A DNA stretch of 6,492 nucleotides from Pleomorphochaeta sp964545735 (lineage in GTDB: Bacteria > Spirochaetota > Spirochaetia > Sphaerochaetales > Sphaerochaetaceae): positions 1-6,492 of the forward strand of contig CAZJGS010000136.1 of the NCBI GenBank assembly GCA_964545735.1. Direction: 5' to 3'. The translations under genes and the position numbers were made by a program. This document shows, piece by piece, positions 1 to 6,024 of this stretch (the first letter of the stretch is position 1; each line of letters opens with the position of its first letter). The notes under the pieces are model-generated. The model was not told the DNA's origin. It ran no database searches and saw only the letters and a list, made by a program, of their open reading frames with translations.

Positions 1-26
1 AAGGAAGAGTAAAAATATAGAAAAAT

Positions 27-52
27 ATTTACACAAAACTATTGACAACCCC
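27..52 (-). mobile_element. Probable IS256-family terminal inverted repeat (element extends off the left edge)
   Basis: Read on the minus strand, this stretch is GGGG-TTGTCAATAG followed by TTTTGTGTAAAT. It resembles the terminal repeats of IS256-family (Mutator-type) elements, which typically carry a TGTCA-like outer part followed by a TGTGTAAA core pointing inward. The orientation places the body of the element to the left of position 1, outside the window. No transposase sequence is visible here. The match is by recalled consensus only, and the tip base cannot be fixed without the other end and a target duplication. Confidence 0.4.
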
Positions 53-94
53 ATACAATCAAGGGAACTGATCGGAAAATCTTAAGATCAAATC

Positions 95-1209
95 CTATAA
101 CATAAAAGTTATTATAAATCCTATCGCAATTTGAACTCCCGGTCCAGTCTTTCTTTTTGCATCTAATCCTATTCCTACTTCGGCGGGAAGACCGATATCC
201 CATGGTAGTTTTGCCGCAAAACCAATAGTCATACCATTGTGAAATACTTCTTTATCAATGTCATATAAAACATCGTATTTCCAATAAAGATTTAACTTTT
301 TTGGACCAGCCACAAAATTATATTAAATATTAGTAATCAATGCATTATTTGTAATAATTTACTCAGGAATATAACCTGAAACACCAAGGAAGACCATAGA
401 GCTTAGTGGGTGTCCATATGTAAAACCGTCTGATTCATAATGATTAATACTCGCAACCCATACAGCATTAATTGAAATATTGTTTCTATCTGTTAAATTG
501 TGAAAATAGCTCAATGCTGTTTTAAATTTAAATGCAGGTAAATTATTGCCTCTTCCCCATCCTTTAAATTCAGAACGATAGATAATTTCAAGTATAAAAT
601 TAAAGTTAAAACCTTCAAGAGTGTTTAAGGCACTCATTTTAGTTCCTGCCATGTTTATAGATAGATTCCCATAAACTTTATGTGCCATAATAATCTCGGG
701 TTTTGTCGTTCCGCTATTACTTTCCAGAATATCCCATAAAGCTTTATAATGAAGAAATGCATCTACTCTTATAGAAAATGCGCTTTTAAATGCCACATCT
801 ACATTATGAGAAGTAAAGTTCTTTGTTAAACCGTTATCTTTTTCATTTACATGGGTTTCAACTTCAATAGGTATTAAATTTGATTCAAGAGATAACTTAA
901 GATCAATTATTCCATCATTTATACGATTTACTTTTGTTAAATCCAGCTTATTATAGACACCTGCAGATAAAAGCTCTAAAGAAACACTTGAAACAATAAA
1001 ATTTGTATCTATATAGTTTATAACTCCCATTGCATATGTTTTAACACTATTATTGTTGTCAAAAACAACAGGTTCCCAGCAATAAAAGTCAGGATTTTCG
1101 TATTATTTTCTTGTATCGTCACCTCTAAATCAATATTTTCGTCATCTATCTGGATTCCCTTAATAGATAACCAGTCTATGGATAAAACTTTACAGAGATT
1201 AATTCTCAT
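95..1209 (-). pseudogene. Broken beta-rich surface/outer-membrane barrel-like protein (frameshift plus two in-frame stops)
   Basis: I do not recognise the family. Three open stretches belong to one gene of about 371 codons. The first (1209 to about 1098) starts MRINLCKVLSIDW. Adding one A to the run complementary to 1095-1098 joins it to a second stretch through NPDFYCWEPVVFDNNN. The second stretch ends at TAA (361-359, after SGYIPE). The third lies in the same frame after 11 codons, another TAA, then YNFVAGPKKLNLYWKYD, and ends at 95. Both TAA codons could come from AAA or GAA by one change. The protein has alternating polar and hydrophobic strands, many N/Y/F/W residues, and a last strand ending IAIGFIITFML, which suggests an outer-membrane beta barrel. 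No signal peptide is evident at the proposed start. Its ATG overlaps the TGA of the upstream TPR gene (ATGA, 1206-1209), so the two were probably one translationally coupled operon. Composition is very AT-rich. Confidence 0.6.
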
Positions 1210-1594
1210 CTTTTCTGAGGTTTAAAAGTTGTATTTATCAGTTTTAAAAGATGAAAGTTTTTTAAAATTCTTTTTTGTGATGTTTTTACACGGTTAATTA
1301 TAGTAATATTTCTAATAATTAGGTTCTTTTTATACAATTCAATAACTTCAATCTGCTCTTTTACAGTTTTATGACTGGGATTCAATTGTATAACCTTTAT
1401 ATAATTCTGTTCAGCTTCCTTTATTAGTCCTTTTCAATGTTTTTTTCCGCAACGGACAGTAAAACATTTATATTTTCTGGATGTTCTATTCCAAGTTTAT
1501 AAATTAACTTCTCCCCGTCGGCTACACTTCCAGCGGAACTGAAGAAATATGTCATACCTATTGCGGAATTTAAAATATACAAGATATTTTTATT
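1206..1594 (-). pseudogene. C-terminal fragment of a TPR-repeat protein, 5' end lost at an IS boundary, frameshifted
   Basis: The fragment is about 129 codons. Helical-repeat motifs are visible: ILNSAIGMTYFFSSAG, then ADGEKLIYKLGIEHPENINV, then, after adding one A to the run opposite 1431-1434, EKGLIKEAEQNYIKVIQLNP. The spacing and the small-residue/NP pattern fit two tetratricopeptide units, followed by a basic tail ending FKPQKR. Such a tail occurs, for example, at the C-terminus of some serine-hydrolase-like proteins, but the catalytic part is absent, so no function is assigned. Upstream of codon AAT (1594) the frame runs into a 14-bp hairpin and then a TGA. An in-frame TTG at 1609 lies inside that hairpin and is unlikely to be a native start. 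I infer that the 5' part was removed or displaced when an IS200/IS605-type element inserted. The stop overlaps the ATG of the barrel-like gene. Confidence 0.55.
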
Positions 1595-1625
1595 AACTAC
1601 AGATGACAATAGTCATCTGTAGTTA
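1594..1625. repeat. Perfect 14-bp inverted repeat with 4-nt loop (IS end hairpin)
   Basis: TAACTACAGATGAC (1594-1607), loop AATA, and GTCATCTGTAGTTA (1612-1625) pair perfectly. Neither strand has a T-run after the stem, so an intrinsic terminator is unlikely. The position at the junction between the truncated TPR gene and the tnpA leader fits the subterminal recognition hairpin of an IS200/IS605 left end, which TnpA binds as single-stranded DNA. Confidence 0.75.
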
Positions 1626-1661
1626 TGGGATTCAAATACCTCGTGGCTTGCCCTGTGGATG

Positions 1662-1686
1662 CCCTCAGTTTAGAAGAAACTGAGGG
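1662..1686 (+). promoter_or_regulatory. Leader hairpin that covers the Shine-Dalgarno sequence of the tnpA-radC chimera
   Basis: CCCTCAGTTT (1662-1671), loop AGAAG, and AAACTGAGGG (1677-1686) form a perfect 10-bp stem. The GAGGG of the 3' arm (1682-1686) is the only good ribosome binding site for the ATG at 1695. When folded, the stem would block initiation. IS200 elements are known to repress transposase translation with such a stem-loop. Here the same control would apply to the radC-derived fusion. Confidence 0.7.
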
Positions 1687-1694
1687 TGCTAAAT

Positions 1695-2000
1695 ATGAGC
1701 AAAAATAAATATATACATTTGTCACATAATGTTTGTAACTTAGTATACCATTTTGTAACACCAACAAAATATCGACGCTTAGCTATAACTGAGGTTTTTG
1801 TCGAGGCAGTACGACAGAGAGCCACGGCCATCCTAATAGCCCACAACCACCCCAGCGGCAACTTGGAGCCAAGTGTTGAGGATAGGGATGTGACACGGCG
1901 CTTGAGGCAAGCTGGTGACATCATAGGCATCAAGGTGCTAGACCATCTGGTATTCAGTGAAGAGGGGTATTTCTCCATGCTGGAGGGGAATGTGTTTTGA
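1695..2000 (+). pseudogene. radC: In-frame chimera: IS200 TnpA N-terminus fused to RadC C-terminal JAB-like domain
   Basis: The open frame encodes 101 residues. Residues 1-28 (ending TPTKYRR) match the start of IS200/IS605-type transposases of the SHNV...YHxV...KYRR class. From about residue 33 (EVFVEAVRQRATAIL) it is RadC: the JAB/MPN-like signature HNHPSGN begins at residue 50, followed by LEPSVED, TRRLRQAGDIIGIKVLDH and a normal RadC C-terminus (EEGYFSML). The N-terminal helix-hairpin-helix part and the start of the JAB domain, including the usual GLxNxTxVHPR stretch before EVF, are missing. The fusion therefore lacks an element expected for metal binding and is probably inactive, though the frame is unbroken. 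I chose ATG 1695 over GTG 1686 because GAGGG at 1682-1686 is correctly spaced for it. The vapB gene follows 61 bp later. Confidence 0.75.
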
Positions 2001-2020
2001 TAACCATATACAGGAACGAC

Positions 2021-2044
2021 AAGAAAAGTCGGTTGACTCTTCTT
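2021..2044 (+). promoter_or_regulatory. Imperfect hairpin in the vapB leader
   Basis: AAGAAAAGTC (2021-2030), loop GGTT, and GACTCTTCTT (2035-2044) pair with one A·C mismatch, ending 6 bp before the vapB Shine-Dalgarno AGGAGG (2051-2056). As DNA it is a near-palindrome in the place where a VapBC complex would be expected to bind for autorepression. As RNA it is a small leader hairpin. No convincing -35/-10 pair is seen between radC and vapB. Confidence 0.3.
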
Positions 2045-2061
2045 CCTATCAGGAGGTTGAC

Positions 2062-2255
2062 ATGCGAACTAATATTGTCATTGATGACCAATTGATGCAT
2101 GAAGCGTTGCAGGTCTCAGGGTACAAAACAAAGAGAGAGGCGGTGGAGGAAGGATTGAAACTTCATATTGCAATGAAGAAACAAGCAAAATACGGGATCT
2201 CAGGGGCAAACTATCGTGGGAGGGAGATCTTGATGCAATGAGGACAATCCTATGA
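2062..2255 (+). pseudogene. vapB: VapB-type antitoxin (MRTNIVIDD family), frameshifted near the C-terminus
   Basis: This antitoxin begins MRTNIVIDDQLMHEALQVSG, then KTKREAVEEGLKLHI, the ribbon-helix-helix N-terminus of the VapB group that pairs with PIN toxins. ATG 2062 is preceded by AGGAGG at 2051-2056. As read, the frame leaves the family after KKQAK and stops at 2241 (59 residues). Adding one A to the run 2187-2190 restores the conserved toxin-binding tail IRDLRGKLSWEGDLDAMRTIL, with its TGA (2253-2255) overlapping the vapC ATG (ATGA). That gives a normal 64-residue antitoxin and the usual vapBC coupling. Without the base, the DNA-binding part would remain but the toxin-neutralising tail would be lost. 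A sequencing indel is an alternative explanation. Confidence 0.8.
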
Positions 2256-2643
2256 TTGTTGCAGATACCTCTGTTTGGATAGACTGTGTGAATGGGGTTG
2301 TTACCCCCCAAACTGACATTCTTGATCGGGAACTTGAACAGGACAGGGGTGTTACCGGGGATTTGATCATCGTGGAGTTTCTGCAAGGGTTTCGTGACAA
2401 CAAGCAATTTGAGATAGCAAAGCATCTCATGGATTTCTTGAATATCATGACTTTGTCGGAAAAGAAATAGCCATTAGAGCTGCAGAAAACTTTCGGAAGT
2501 TGCGAAAACAAGGTATTATGATTCGAAAGACCATGGACGTACTCATTGCTACCTTTTGTATTGCACACGACTTTGAGCTCCTGCACAACGACCGAGACTA
2601 TGACCCGATGGAAGAACTGCTTGGACTATGGGTGAGGAGATAG
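2252..2643 (+). pseudogene. vapC: VapC-type PIN-domain ribonuclease toxin, frameshifted in the middle
   Basis: The N-terminus MIVADTSVWIDCVNG carries the first catalytic Asp (residue 5), and VEFLQGF holds the conserved Glu. As read, the frame ends at a TAG (2468-2470) after 72 residues. Adding one T to the run 2434-2436 restores a continuous protein of about 130 residues: MDFLEYHDFVGKEIAIRAAE, then NFRKLRKQG, RKTMDVLIATFC with the third acidic residue, and HNDRDYDP with the last ones. All PIN-domain Mg2+-binding acidic residues are then present, so an unbroken version would be an RNase that cleaves specific RNAs and is held inactive by VapB. A Shine-Dalgarno AGGA (2241-2244) lies 7 nt before ATG 2252, inside vapB. 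The frameshift removes the second half of the active site. Confidence 0.82.
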
Positions 2644-3066
2644 TCACACCTAAGGTGCACTAATCAAACTATGGAAACAAAGGTCGGTGCACTGATACTA
2701 CTATTGCATTCTCTGCAACAAATGTTCTTATCACAATTCTCTGGCCAACAGGTTTAGCATGACCCGATCAGCAAATGTTGATTCTGTGGAATGTGCACCA
2801 GGTAGCGGAAATCTAGGAATCCTACAATGATTCTCTGATTACAGCAATTCAAGTTCCAATTGTTCGAGCGATTTTTTGGAACGTTTGTCTAAGTCTGAAT
2901 ATCAGGAAAAATTCGTTATCAAGGGAGAAATGCTAGTTCTGATATGTATATAGTTGTCTTTTGGTGTGAACTGAACATATAATCTAAATTTTTAACCAAT
3001 TTTCATGAAAAACATATACAATTAACTAAAAATACAATATTATAATATTATTTCATAAGGAGTAGT
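2644..3066. other. Spacer between vapC and the Fic gene; no supported gene
   Basis: No frame on either strand shows a recognisable protein. A short open stretch on the minus strand (about 2670-2770) has no start signal. An 8-bp direct repeat GGTGCACT occurs at 2654-2661 and 2686-2693, 32 bp apart (about three helical turns), and GTGCAC recurs at 2793-2798. A 7-bp inverted repeat GTTCCAA/TTGGAAC lies around 2855-2886 with a long loop. The last 120 bp are very AT-rich and contain promoter-like boxes for the Fic gene. Confidence 0.5.
2954..2983 (+). promoter_or_regulatory. Candidate sigma-70-type promoter for the Fic gene
   Basis: TTGTCT (2954-2959, four of six against TTGACA) is followed after 18 bp by a perfect TATAAT (2978-2983), which predicts a start near 2990 and a leader of about 77 nt. 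A second perfect TATAAT at 3041-3046 has no good -35 and would leave a very short leader. It is an alternative, since this stretch is AT-rich and such boxes occur by chance. Confidence 0.4.
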
Positions 3067-4611
3067 ATGAATATTAATTTTTCAGGGCCAGTAACAGTAT
3101 TTCACGGATTTTCGCTTCCCGAGGAGGCAATACCGGCAGGATATATAGCCCTTATCGATGCATTTCACCTTCCTGCACCCTTTCCATATACAAAAATGGC
3201 TATCGGCTTGAAGCACAAAGTAATAGAAGAGAAAAATTGGCATCTTCTTACGCCCAGACATCAGCCAGTTAATTCTCTCAAAGGTCATCTTGAATTTGCT
3301 ATAAAATATGAGGGAATTAATTTATGTATGTTGAAGAAATTATTTGAAGTAATTGATAAAAATGAAGTAGTGACAATAGTACAAGAGACTATAACTGGAT
3401 CATACGCTAGACGAATCTGGTTTCTCTATGAATGGTTGATGGGAACACTTCTTGACCTACCTGATGTGACAATGGGGAATTATGTGCATGTCATTAACCC
3501 CCTGCAACAGTTGGCTGTGAAAGGAGAGAACTCTCAAAGGCATCGAGTTGTAAACAACCTTCCTGGAACACCTGAATTTTGTCCCCTGATAAGAAAAACA
3601 GAAGAAATTCGTGCATTTCTTTCGATGGATCTTAAAAATAAAGCTCTTCAAGTCTCCTCAGAAATTCCTAAAGATGTGGTAACCCGCGCAGCAGCGTTTC
3701 TGCTACTCAAAGATTCACAAGCGAGTTTTACCATAGAAAATGAAACGCCTTCTCATGAGCGAATTGTGCGATGGGGCAATGCGATACGAGAAGCTGGGAA
3801 AGCACCCCTAAGCAAGGATGAACTTATTCGCCTTCAACACATAGTGATAGGCAATAGTCCGTTCGTAAAGATAGGATTTAGGGACGCAGGAGGGTTCATA
3901 GGTGAACATGAAAGAAACACAGGGATGCCTATCGTGGAGCATATCAGTGCAAAAAGTGCAGATATTGATTCTTTAATTACAGGATTGATTGCATACAGTA
4001 AAAGAGTAACACACGAAATTGATCCAGTCTCCGCTGCAGCTACTATCGCCTTCGGGTTTGTACATATCCATCCGTTTTCCGATGGAAATGGACGAATTCA
4101 TCGGTATCTTATCCATCATATCTTAGCTGAACATGGATATACCCCCCCAGGTTTGATATTTCCCATATCAAGTTCAATGTTACAGCGTATAGACGAATAT
4201 GGGGCTGTATTGCGAGACTATTCACAAGGTATTCTCCCTTTCATCAAGTGGGAACCCACAGAAGATCACAATGTACGTGTATTGAATGCAACGGCCGATT
4301 ACTACCGATATTTTGATGCTACCCCTTGTGTTCAATTCCTGTATCATTGTGTCAAGGAAACCATTGAGCATGACCTTCCTGAAGAGGCACAATTCCTTAT
4401 GAAGTACGATCAATTTCGAAGTTCTGTACAAAAACGTGTCGAGATGCCTGACAGGACTGTCTTCTTGCTCTACAGTTTTCTTTCACAAAATAGGGGAAAA
4501 TTATCAAAGCGATCAAGAGAGAATGAATTTATTGAACTATCTCAAGATGAGATTGGTCATTTCGAGCATGTGTACGAACAGCTGTTTGCTGATTCAAATC
4601 CAATATCATAA
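3067..4611 (+). CDS. Fic-family protein (probable AMP-transferase), self-inhibited class II type
   Basis: Fic enzymes usually transfer AMP from ATP onto hydroxyl groups of target proteins. The 514-residue frame is intact, with AAGGAG (3057-3062) 4 nt before the ATG. The catalytic loop is complete: HPFSDGNGRIHR, with catalytic His335, Asp339, the GNG anion-binding loop and Arg343/Arg346. An inhibitory-helix motif [S/T]xxxE[G/N] is present as SFTIEN (Ser220, Glu224, Asn225) on the N-terminal side of the Fic core, which defines class II. The Glu would contact the second Arg and block productive ATP binding. The flap that positions the target lies around R272-H292 (GGFIGEHERNTG). Residues 1 to about 165 form a separate N-terminal region (TGSYARRIWFLYEWL at 110-124) found in a group of long Fic proteins. 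The C-terminal 120 residues look helical. No signal peptide or membrane segment is seen, so it is cytoplasmic. No separate antitoxin gene is adjacent, in keeping with built-in inhibition. The target is unknown. Confidence 0.93.
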   Translation: MNINFSGPVTVFHGFSLPEEAIPAGYIALIDAFHLPAPFPYTKMAIGLKHKVIEEKNWHLLTPRHQPVNSLKGHLEFAIKYEGINLCMLKKLFEVIDKNEVVTIVQETITGSYARRIWFLYEWLMGTLLDLPDVTMGNYVHVINPLQQLAVKGENSQRHRVVNNLPGTPEFCPLIRKTEEIRAFLSMDLKNKALQVSSEIPKDVVTRAAAFLLLKDSQASFTIENETPSHERIVRWGNAIREAGKAPLSKDELIRLQHIVIGNSPFVKIGFRDAGGFIGEHERNTGMPIVEHISAKSADIDSLITGLIAYSKRVTHEIDPVSAAATIAFGFVHIHPFSDGNGRIHRYLIHHILAEHGYTPPGLIFPISSSMLQRIDEYGAVLRDYSQGILPFIKWEPTEDHNVRVLNATADYYRYFDATPCVQFLYHCVKETIEHDLPEEAQFLMKYDQFRSSVQKRVEMPDRTVFLLYSFLSQNRGKLSKRSRENEFIELSQDEIGHFEHVYEQLFADSNPIS

Positions 4612-4906
4612 AAGAAAAAACATACCTGATCAGGAGTCACCACACATTGAATAGTGCTCCCTACTAGAGCACCACCACATACCAATCTTATTGTGTCAGC
4701 CATTACGGATGGTTGGAGGTCTTTGACGAGGCAGTACGAAAGAGGTCCACTACCATCATGTAACCGTACACACTCTATTTGGAAAATAGCCATAATGAGA
4801 GGAATACAAGGTTGGATAGGAAGTCGAAGGATTCCAGCAAACCTTCCTAAAGGGCTTCAATACCCAATCAGCCATACTATTCCTGAATAATCAAGCAACT
4901 CCAGTT
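4612..4906. other. Spacer after the Fic gene, holding a radC remnant and a small hairpin
   Basis: Besides the radC piece, the stretch contains GTGCTC/GAGCAC (4654-4659 and 4667-4672, 7-nt loop) without a following T-run, so no intrinsic terminator for Fic or for the convergent minus-strand gene is evident. Long open frames here on the plus strand mix decayed radC with unrelated sequence and are not taken as genes. Confidence 0.45.
4681..4772 (+). pseudogene. radC: Second radC remnant, heavily decayed
   Basis: GAGGTCTTTGACGAGGCAGT at 4716-4735 and the bases after it translate in one frame as EVFDEAVRKRSTTIM, the counterpart of EVFVEAVRQRATAIL in the chimera. Over 45 aligned bases (4716-4760 against 1791-1835) about 36 are identical. 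Upstream, in another frame, is NLIVSAITDG, which resembles the RadC strand just before GLxNxTxVHPR. Downstream, TAACCGTACACAC may be what is left of the VAHNH codons with indels. Everything after that, including the HPSG signature, is gone. The orientation is the same as the first radC piece, about 2.9 kb away, with vapBC and Fic between them. Confidence 0.6.
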
Positions 4907-5500
4907 TTAGAGAATGGTGTTTGGTTCTACACTCCAATCTGGACAGTGCTCCTCAATAAACCTGTGCAACATGTGTAGACCAGAGGTATCATCTGGATGA
5001 CGTTTCTTCCAAGTATCAAAAATATCGCTCTCAAACGATTCGGGGTAATCCTCCGCATAGTGCTCGGAAAAATCGGTAGTTGAGTCCGTTTTGTATTGGT
5101 AGAGCCCCAACAATACTCCCTGTATATAGATTTGTTCCGAAACGTGTTCACCCGTCTGGTGAAACATATCGATTTGACGGGTGAAAGGAGAAAAAGCTTC
5201 TTCAATCATCTCATCTGCAACATCATATTCATCACGATATCCTCCTTCCCGTTGTCTTCCCGAGGCATCCCAACAATCTTCAGCAGAAAGCTCATTGAGT
5301 GCGTCAAACACCGAAGAAGCGACATCCTCCACAGATACATCACAGAAAATCAAGGCCGATACTTCTGCAATCTCCTTTGCTAACTCAGCATTTCTATTCA
5401 CTAAGATCTGTAACACCTGCAGCGCTTGCTCACCGCTCAGAGGGTAGGACTTAGGTGTTCCCTCAGCTGCAGAACGTTTCTGACTAGTAGATTTTCCCAT
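4907..5500 (-). CDS. Hypothetical acidic protein, 197 residues
   Basis: I do not recognise it with confidence. I chose the ATG at 5500-5498 (MGKSTSQKRSAAEG) because AAAGGAG (5509-5515) lies 8 nt before it. An ATG 18 nt earlier (5518) overlaps that ribosome site and has none of its own. The N-terminal 25 residues are basic and probably flexible. Residues from about 30 to 85 are helical (EQALQVLQILVNRNAELAKE, then SVEDVASSVFDALNEL), and the remainder is acidic with aromatic residues (GVLLGLYQYKTD, FESDIFDTWKKR). The pattern of a helical ALDEL-like segment, a GGY segment and an ILLGLY segment recalls the helical region that follows SWIM zinc fingers in some bacterial proteins, but no SWIM cysteines or histidines are present, so that is only a lead. 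No signal peptide or membrane segment is seen. The frame is intact and has its own promoter-like sequence. It converges on the Fic gene and appears to be a single-gene transcript. Confidence 0.8.
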   Translation of the reverse strand: MGKSTSQKRSAAEGTPKSYPLSGEQALQVLQILVNRNAELAKEIAEVSALIFCDVSVEDVASSVFDALNELSAEDCWDASGRQREGGYRDEYDVADEMIEEAFSPFTRQIDMFHQTGEHVSEQIYIQGVLLGLYQYKTDSTTDFSEHYAEDYPESFESDIFDTWKKRHPDDTSGLHMLHRFIEEHCPDWSVEPNTIL

Positions 5501-5525
5501 GGATTTAACTCCTTTCATTGATTAC

Positions 5526-5555
5526 AAGATAGAACTTCATTATTGAGGAGGTCAA
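5526..5555 (-). promoter_or_regulatory. Candidate sigma-70-type promoter for the 4907-5500 gene
   Basis: On the minus strand, TTGACC (5555-5550, five of six) is separated by 18 bp from TATCTT (5531-5526, four of six). The predicted start near 5519 leaves a leader of about 19 nt that contains the AAAGGAG ribosome site. Spacing to the chosen ATG is sensible. The -10 is weak. Confidence 0.4.
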
Positions 5556-5557
5556 TA

Positions 5558-5677
5558 TCATTGTCCACTCTCGAATGACTGAATTCCTTTGTTTCTCAAG
5601 CATTCGAAAAGGTACCAGTAATTGTCACCAGAAAATCCTCTTGTGTCGCAGCAGTACCTTGCCCGGTAAATATTCAT
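5558..5677 (-). other. Unassigned 39-codon open frame, possible gene remnant
   Basis: The frame MNIYRARYCCDTRGFSGDNY... ends GIQSFESGQ. No ribosome site precedes the ATG. The segment GFSGDNYW is similar to GFPDDYYW in the DUF1566-type remnant at 6025-6201 (five of eight residues, with similar codons), but what follows (YLFECLRNKG) does not match the expected WSSSEY. It may be a decayed relative, an unrelated small remnant, or chance. The sequence between 5678 and 5868 shows other short open stretches in several frames but nothing I can assign. Confidence 0.25.
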
Positions 5678-5868
5678 TTAGAGACATCGTCAGGATTTTA
5701 GAAGGCATCGGGGCGAACAAGACTTGATGTGACCAGTTTCTGACTCTATTTATTAGGCTTATTTAATGGGAACTACACTCGTCCACCCCAGGGATGATGA
5801 CCAGTCTAAATTAAATGATACAATTTAATGATTTAGCAATATCGCTTAAACTAGGAAAAACACAAATA

Positions 5869-6005
5869 TTAACACTCTGACAAGATATCCAGGGATATAT
5901 GCAAACTTTCTGCAGCTTCTTTTTGGCGATGGCAAGCATCGATAGAATGGGATCAAATACAACGCCATCATGATTCAGCAGGGGTCGAATGCCACCTGCT
6001 CCCTC
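5869..6005 (-). pseudogene. Unassigned coding remnant with one-base frameshift
   Basis: One frame reads EGAGGIRPLLNHDGVVFDPI (6005 to about 5945). Adding one T near 5925 lets it continue as SIDACHRQKEAAESLHISLD and then ILSEC before TAA (5869-5871). The joined peptide has ordinary protein-like composition and a single stop at its end, which is why I list it. I do not recognise the family. It lies just after the stop of the DUF1566-type remnant on the same strand. A third frame is also partly open here, so chance cannot be excluded. Confidence 0.3.
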
Positions 6006-6024
6006 TTAACAGGTAAATAGCTCA

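Larger units (their letters stand above)
1594..1785 (+). mobile_element. Left-end remnant of an IS200/IS605-family insertion sequence
   Basis: This remnant comprises a perfect 14-bp stem-loop (1594-1625), a linker, a second stem-loop overlapping the ribosome binding site (1662-1686), and the first 28 or so codons of a TnpA-type Y1 transposase starting at 1695 (SHNVCNLVYHFVTPTKYRR). Paired subterminal hairpins instead of terminal inverted repeats, and a sequestering leader hairpin, are typical of IS200. The catalytic HUH and tyrosine motifs and the right end are missing, so the element cannot transpose by itself. The right limit is approximate because the coding sequence passes in frame into radC near 1780-1791. 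The AT-rich TPR gene ends at the hairpin, so the element probably inserted into it. Confidence 0.65.

Noticed and set aside
42..58. TTGACA followed by TACAAT as a plus-strand promoter
   Set aside because: The two boxes are only about 7 bp apart, and the sequence is better explained as an IS256-like end.
1594..1625. Intrinsic terminator
   Set aside because: The stem is strong but there is no T-run after it on either strand. Its position fits an IS end better.
1670..1978. Minus-strand open frame of 102 codons opposite the tnpA-radC chimera
   Set aside because: It is the antisense of a clear RadC signature (HNHPSGN) and has no recognisable protein features.
2078..2586. Two overlapping minus-strand open frames opposite vapBC
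   Set aside because: The plus strand carries conserved VapB and VapC motifs across the same stretch once the one-base losses are repaired.
4654..4890. Plus-strand open frame of 78 codons after Fic
   Set aside because: It contains decayed radC in two different frames and no ribosome site. The rest is not protein-like.
5096..5447. Plus-strand open frames of 88 and 95 codons opposite the hypothetical gene
   Set aside because: They are shadows of the intact minus-strand frame, which has a good ribosome site and promoter-like boxes.
5575..5730. Plus-strand open frame of about 50 codons
   Set aside because: The purine-rich GAGGAGG upstream is about 24 nt from the ATG, too far, and it overlaps minus-strand promoter and remnant sequence.
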